This document shows positions 61,739 through 64,000 of a stretch of 64,000 nucleotides of DNA, piece after piece. The stretch is from Oleispira sp963933055 (GTDB lineage Bacteria > Pseudomonadota > Gammaproteobacteria > Pseudomonadales > Oceanobacteraceae). Within the stretch, counting starts at the first letter, position 1, and every line of letters starts with the position of its first letter. The DNA is taken from the NCBI GenBank assembly GCA_963933055.1, contig CAWVSY010000005.1, positions 26,167-90,166 on the forward strand. The letters are read 5' to 3'. The notes below the pieces were generated by a model that was not told the DNA's origin, did no database searches, and worked only from the letters and a program-made list of their open reading frames with translations. A program made the translations under genes and the position numbers.

Positions 61739-63967
61739 TTAAACGGCATCAATAATGCAATTCAAGGTATTACTTGGACGCATAATATTGGTCGCTTTAG
61801 CCGCATCAAAGTGATAATAGCCACCAAGATCAACACGCGTGCCTTGAGCATGGCTTAATTCAGCAATGATATCCGCATGGTATTCAGCCAAATCATCATT
61901 TAACTTATTAAACTTAGCTTTTAACTCAGCATCCTCATCCTGCGCAGCCAAATATTCCGCCCAGTAGGTTGCCAAATAATAGTGACTACCACGGTTATCA
62001 ACCTGACCAACCTTACGCAATGGCGAGCGGTCATGATCTAAGAATCTGCCCGTTGCTTGATTTAACGTCTTGGCCAAAATCAATGCTTTAGGGTTTTGGG
62101 TTTTCCGACCTAAATCTTCCAAAGAAACAGAAAGAGCCAAAAACTCACCTAAAGAATCCCAGCGTAAATGCCCTTCTTCGGCTAGCTGCTGAGCGTGTTT
62201 CGGTGCAGAACCGCCTGCGCCTGTCTCATACAAGCCACCACCGGCCAATAAAGGCACAATAGAAAGCATTTTAGCACTGGTGCCCAACTCTAAGATTGGG
62301 AACAAATCTGTTAAGTAGTCACGCAAAACGTTGCCTGTCACAGAAATGGTATCTTCACCGGCTTTAACGCGCGCCATGGTATAGCGGATCGCCTCAACAG
62401 GAGATTTAATCAAAATCTCAAGGCCTGAGGTATCATGATCCTGCAAGTAGCCTTTAACAATTTCAATCAAGTTCGCATCGTGTGCGCGCTGAGGATCTAA
62501 CCAAAATACTGCAGGCTGACCAGTATCACTAGCACGCTTAACCGCTAGCTTAACCCAGTCTTGAATAGGCGCGTCTTTAGTCTGACACATACGCCAGATA
62601 TCACCCACTTCAACGGCATGCTCAAGCACGGTTTCACCCGCTTGATTAACAACACGAACAGTACCCGCTTCTTCAAGAATGAAGGTCTTATCGTGAGAAC
62701 CATACTCTTCCGCTTTTTGAGCCATCAAGCCAACATTCGAAACGCTGCCCATGGTTTTAACATCAAAAGCACCGTTCTCTTTACAGAACTCGATGGTTTC
62801 TTGGAAAATCTCAGCGTAGCAGCGATCAGGAATCATCGCCTTAGTATCATGCAGCTTGCCGTCAGTGCCCCACATTTTACCGGAAGCACGAATCGCAGCT
62901 GGCATAGACGCATCAACAATCACATCACTTGGCACGTGAAGATTGGTAATGCCACGATCAGAATCAACCATCGCAAGTTCTGGACGTGTTGCGTACACCG
63001 CCATAATGGCCGCTTCAATTTCTTCTTGTTGAGCCGCAGGCAACTCTTTAATCTTGGCGTAAACATCACCAAGACCATTCGTTTCTTCAATGCCTAGCTC
63101 TTCAAAAACATCCGCGTATTTTTCAAAAACTTCTTTGAAATACACCGTCACGGCATGCCCAAACATAACAGGGTCAGAAACCTTCATCATGGTTGCTTTT
63201 AGGTGCAAAGAAAGCATAACGCCTTTCTCTTTTGCATCCTGCATTTGCGCTTCAAAGAACTCACGCAAAGCACTGCAACTCATTACTGCAGAATCAATCA
63301 CTTCGTTAGCTTGAAGTTTCGTACTGGCTTTAAGCACTTTAATCGCGCCATCTGCTTTGACTAACTCAATGCGAACATCGTCAGCTGTTGGCATTACAGC
63401 GGACTTCTCACTGCCGTAAAAATCACCATCGCTCATATAAGCAACATGCGATGCCGAATCTTTAGACCACTCACCCATAGAGTGAGGGTTTTTCTTAGCG
63501 TATTCTTTAACAGGATCCGCTACACGGCGATCGGAATTACCTTCACGTAATACAGGATTTACAGCGCTGCCCAAAATTTTTCCATAACGCGCTTTGATTT
63601 CTGCTTCAGCATCGTTTTCTGGATCTTCCGGGTAATCAGGAATGTTATACCCCTGACTCTGCAATTCTTTAATCGCGGCAACCAGTTGCGGCACTGACGC
63701 ACTGATATTGGGTAATTTGATAATATTAGCTTCAGGAGTCTGAGCCAGTTCGCCCAGCTCAGCCAAAGCATCCGACATCTGCTGATCGGCAGACAGATTC
63801 TCTGGGAAATTAGCAATGATACGACCAGCTAGTGAAATATCACGGGTTTCGATGGTGATATTAGCGGTTTTGGCAAATGCTTGAATGATAGGCAAAAGCG
63901 AAAACGTCGCAAGAGCTGGAGCTTCATCAGTTTCTGTGTAAATAATCTTAGGAGTTTGCTTAGTCAT
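61739..63967 (-). CDS. icd: Monomeric NADP-dependent isocitrate dehydrogenase
   Basis: TCA-cycle enzyme oxidising isocitrate to 2-oxoglutarate with NADP, in the large monomeric (type II) form. 742 residues, against about 415 for the dimeric enzyme. Family features are the start KIIYTETDEAPALATFSLLP, NSDRRVADPVKEYAKKNPHSMG, CYAEIFQETIEFCKENGAF, and the C-terminal GGLYETGAGGSAPKHAQQL with LDHDRSPLRKVGQVDNRGSH. The monomeric form is common in marine and psychrophilic gammaproteobacteria. The ATG lies 33 bases from the window edge. Confidence 0.96.
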   Translation of the reverse strand: MTKQTPKIIYTETDEAPALATFSLLPIIQAFAKTANITIETRDISLAGRIIANFPENLSADQQMSDALAELGELAQTPEANIIKLPNISASVPQLVAAIKELQSQGYNIPDYPEDPENDAEAEIKARYGKILGSAVNPVLREGNSDRRVADPVKEYAKKNPHSMGEWSKDSASHVAYMSDGDFYGSEKSAVMPTADDVRIELVKADGAIKVLKASTKLQANEVIDSAVMSCSALREFFEAQMQDAKEKGVMLSLHLKATMMKVSDPVMFGHAVTVYFKEVFEKYADVFEELGIEETNGLGDVYAKIKELPAAQQEEIEAAIMAVYATRPELAMVDSDRGITNLHVPSDVIVDASMPAAIRASGKMWGTDGKLHDTKAMIPDRCYAEIFQETIEFCKENGAFDVKTMGSVSNVGLMAQKAEEYGSHDKTFILEEAGTVRVVNQAGETVLEHAVEVGDIWRMCQTKDAPIQDWVKLAVKRASDTGQPAVFWLDPQRAHDANLIEIVKGYLQDHDTSGLEILIKSPVEAIRYTMARVKAGEDTISVTGNVLRDYLTDLFPILELGTSAKMLSIVPLLAGGGLYETGAGGSAPKHAQQLAEEGHLRWDSLGEFLALSVSLEDLGRKTQNPKALILAKTLNQATGRFLDHDRSPLRKVGQVDNRGSHYYLATYWAEYLAAQDEDAELKAKFNKLNDDLAEYHADIIAELSHAQGTRVDLGGYYHFDAAKATNIMRPSNTLNCIIDAV

Positions 63968-64000
63968 TATTTGTCCTAGTATTCTTTGGCTGTATCGCCA

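Noticed and set aside
62561..63097. 178-codon open frame on the plus strand opposite icd
   Set aside because: It lies wholly inside the monomeric isocitrate dehydrogenase gene, has no ribosome site and its protein resembles no family; it is a shadow of icd codon usage.

Overview
The window reads as core chromosome of a moderately AT-rich, probably marine gammaproteobacterium. The closest fit is an Oceanospirillales-like organism of the Oleispira/Bermanella/Thalassolituus kind. This is an inference from gene content and conserved gene orders (gacA-uvrC-pgsA-tRNA Gly/Cys/Leu, tusDCBE-ybiB, aat-bpt-infA-clpA/clpS/cspD, rarA-lolA-ftsK, monomeric isocitrate dehydrogenase, phaB-type reductase). No rRNA, CRISPR array or transposase-type insertion sequence was seen. 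Four tRNA genes are present.

Layout. 0.1-7.2 kb: xthA, an EamA-family permease, a TonB-dependent receptor with a GNAT acetyltransferase, thiI and a PhaB-like reductase. 7.2-12.1 kb is the accessory segment: two related tyrosine recombinases, a KfrA-like DNA-binding coiled-coil protein, an orphan periplasmic substrate-binding protein, and intergenic DNA rich in inverted and direct repeats. 12.1-17 kb: an Hpt protein, rapA and glutathione reductase. 17-25 kb: a type II secretion operon gspEFGHIJKLM without gspC or gspD. 25-29 kb: the electron-transfer flavoprotein genes etfBA, divergent from the ETF-quinone oxidoreductase. 29-31.5 kb: a haem c DUF3365 protein, an OsmC-like protein, DUF1285 and a radical SAM protein. 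31.6-37 kb: a membrane PepSY/flavodoxin-reductase protein, a DUF2271 protein, a PepSY protein and a divergent two-component system. 37-40.6 kb: a tRNA Leu/Cys/Gly cluster, pgsA, uvrC and gacA. 40.7-44.4 kb: a Pat-type protein acetyltransferase divergent from a class II HDAC-like deacetylase. 44.5-47.2 kb: tRNA-Ser and the tusDCBE-ybiB operon. 47.2-56.7 kb: a chemoreceptor, cysG, serS, crcB, rarA, lolA and ftsK. 56.7-64 kb: aat, bpt, infA, clpA, clpS, cspD and icd.

How genes work together. EtfBA collects electrons from acyl-CoA and other dehydrogenases and ETF-QO passes them to quinone. Aat and Bpt place N-degron residues that ClpS hands to ClpA. TusDCBE relays sulfur for mnm5s2U34 and ThiI makes 4-thiouridine. 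Pat and the HDAC-like enzyme could add and remove lysine acyl groups. The PepSY flavoreductase, DUF2271 and PepSY proteins look like a trans-membrane flavin electron-transfer chain controlled by the adjacent two-component system.

The two places most worth a second look are the recombinase/KfrA segment with its inverted repeats (7.2-12.1 kb) and the PepSY/DUF2271 locus, where DUF2271 carries an ApbE-type flavinylation motif. All functional calls rest on reading the sequence and motifs; no database search was run.
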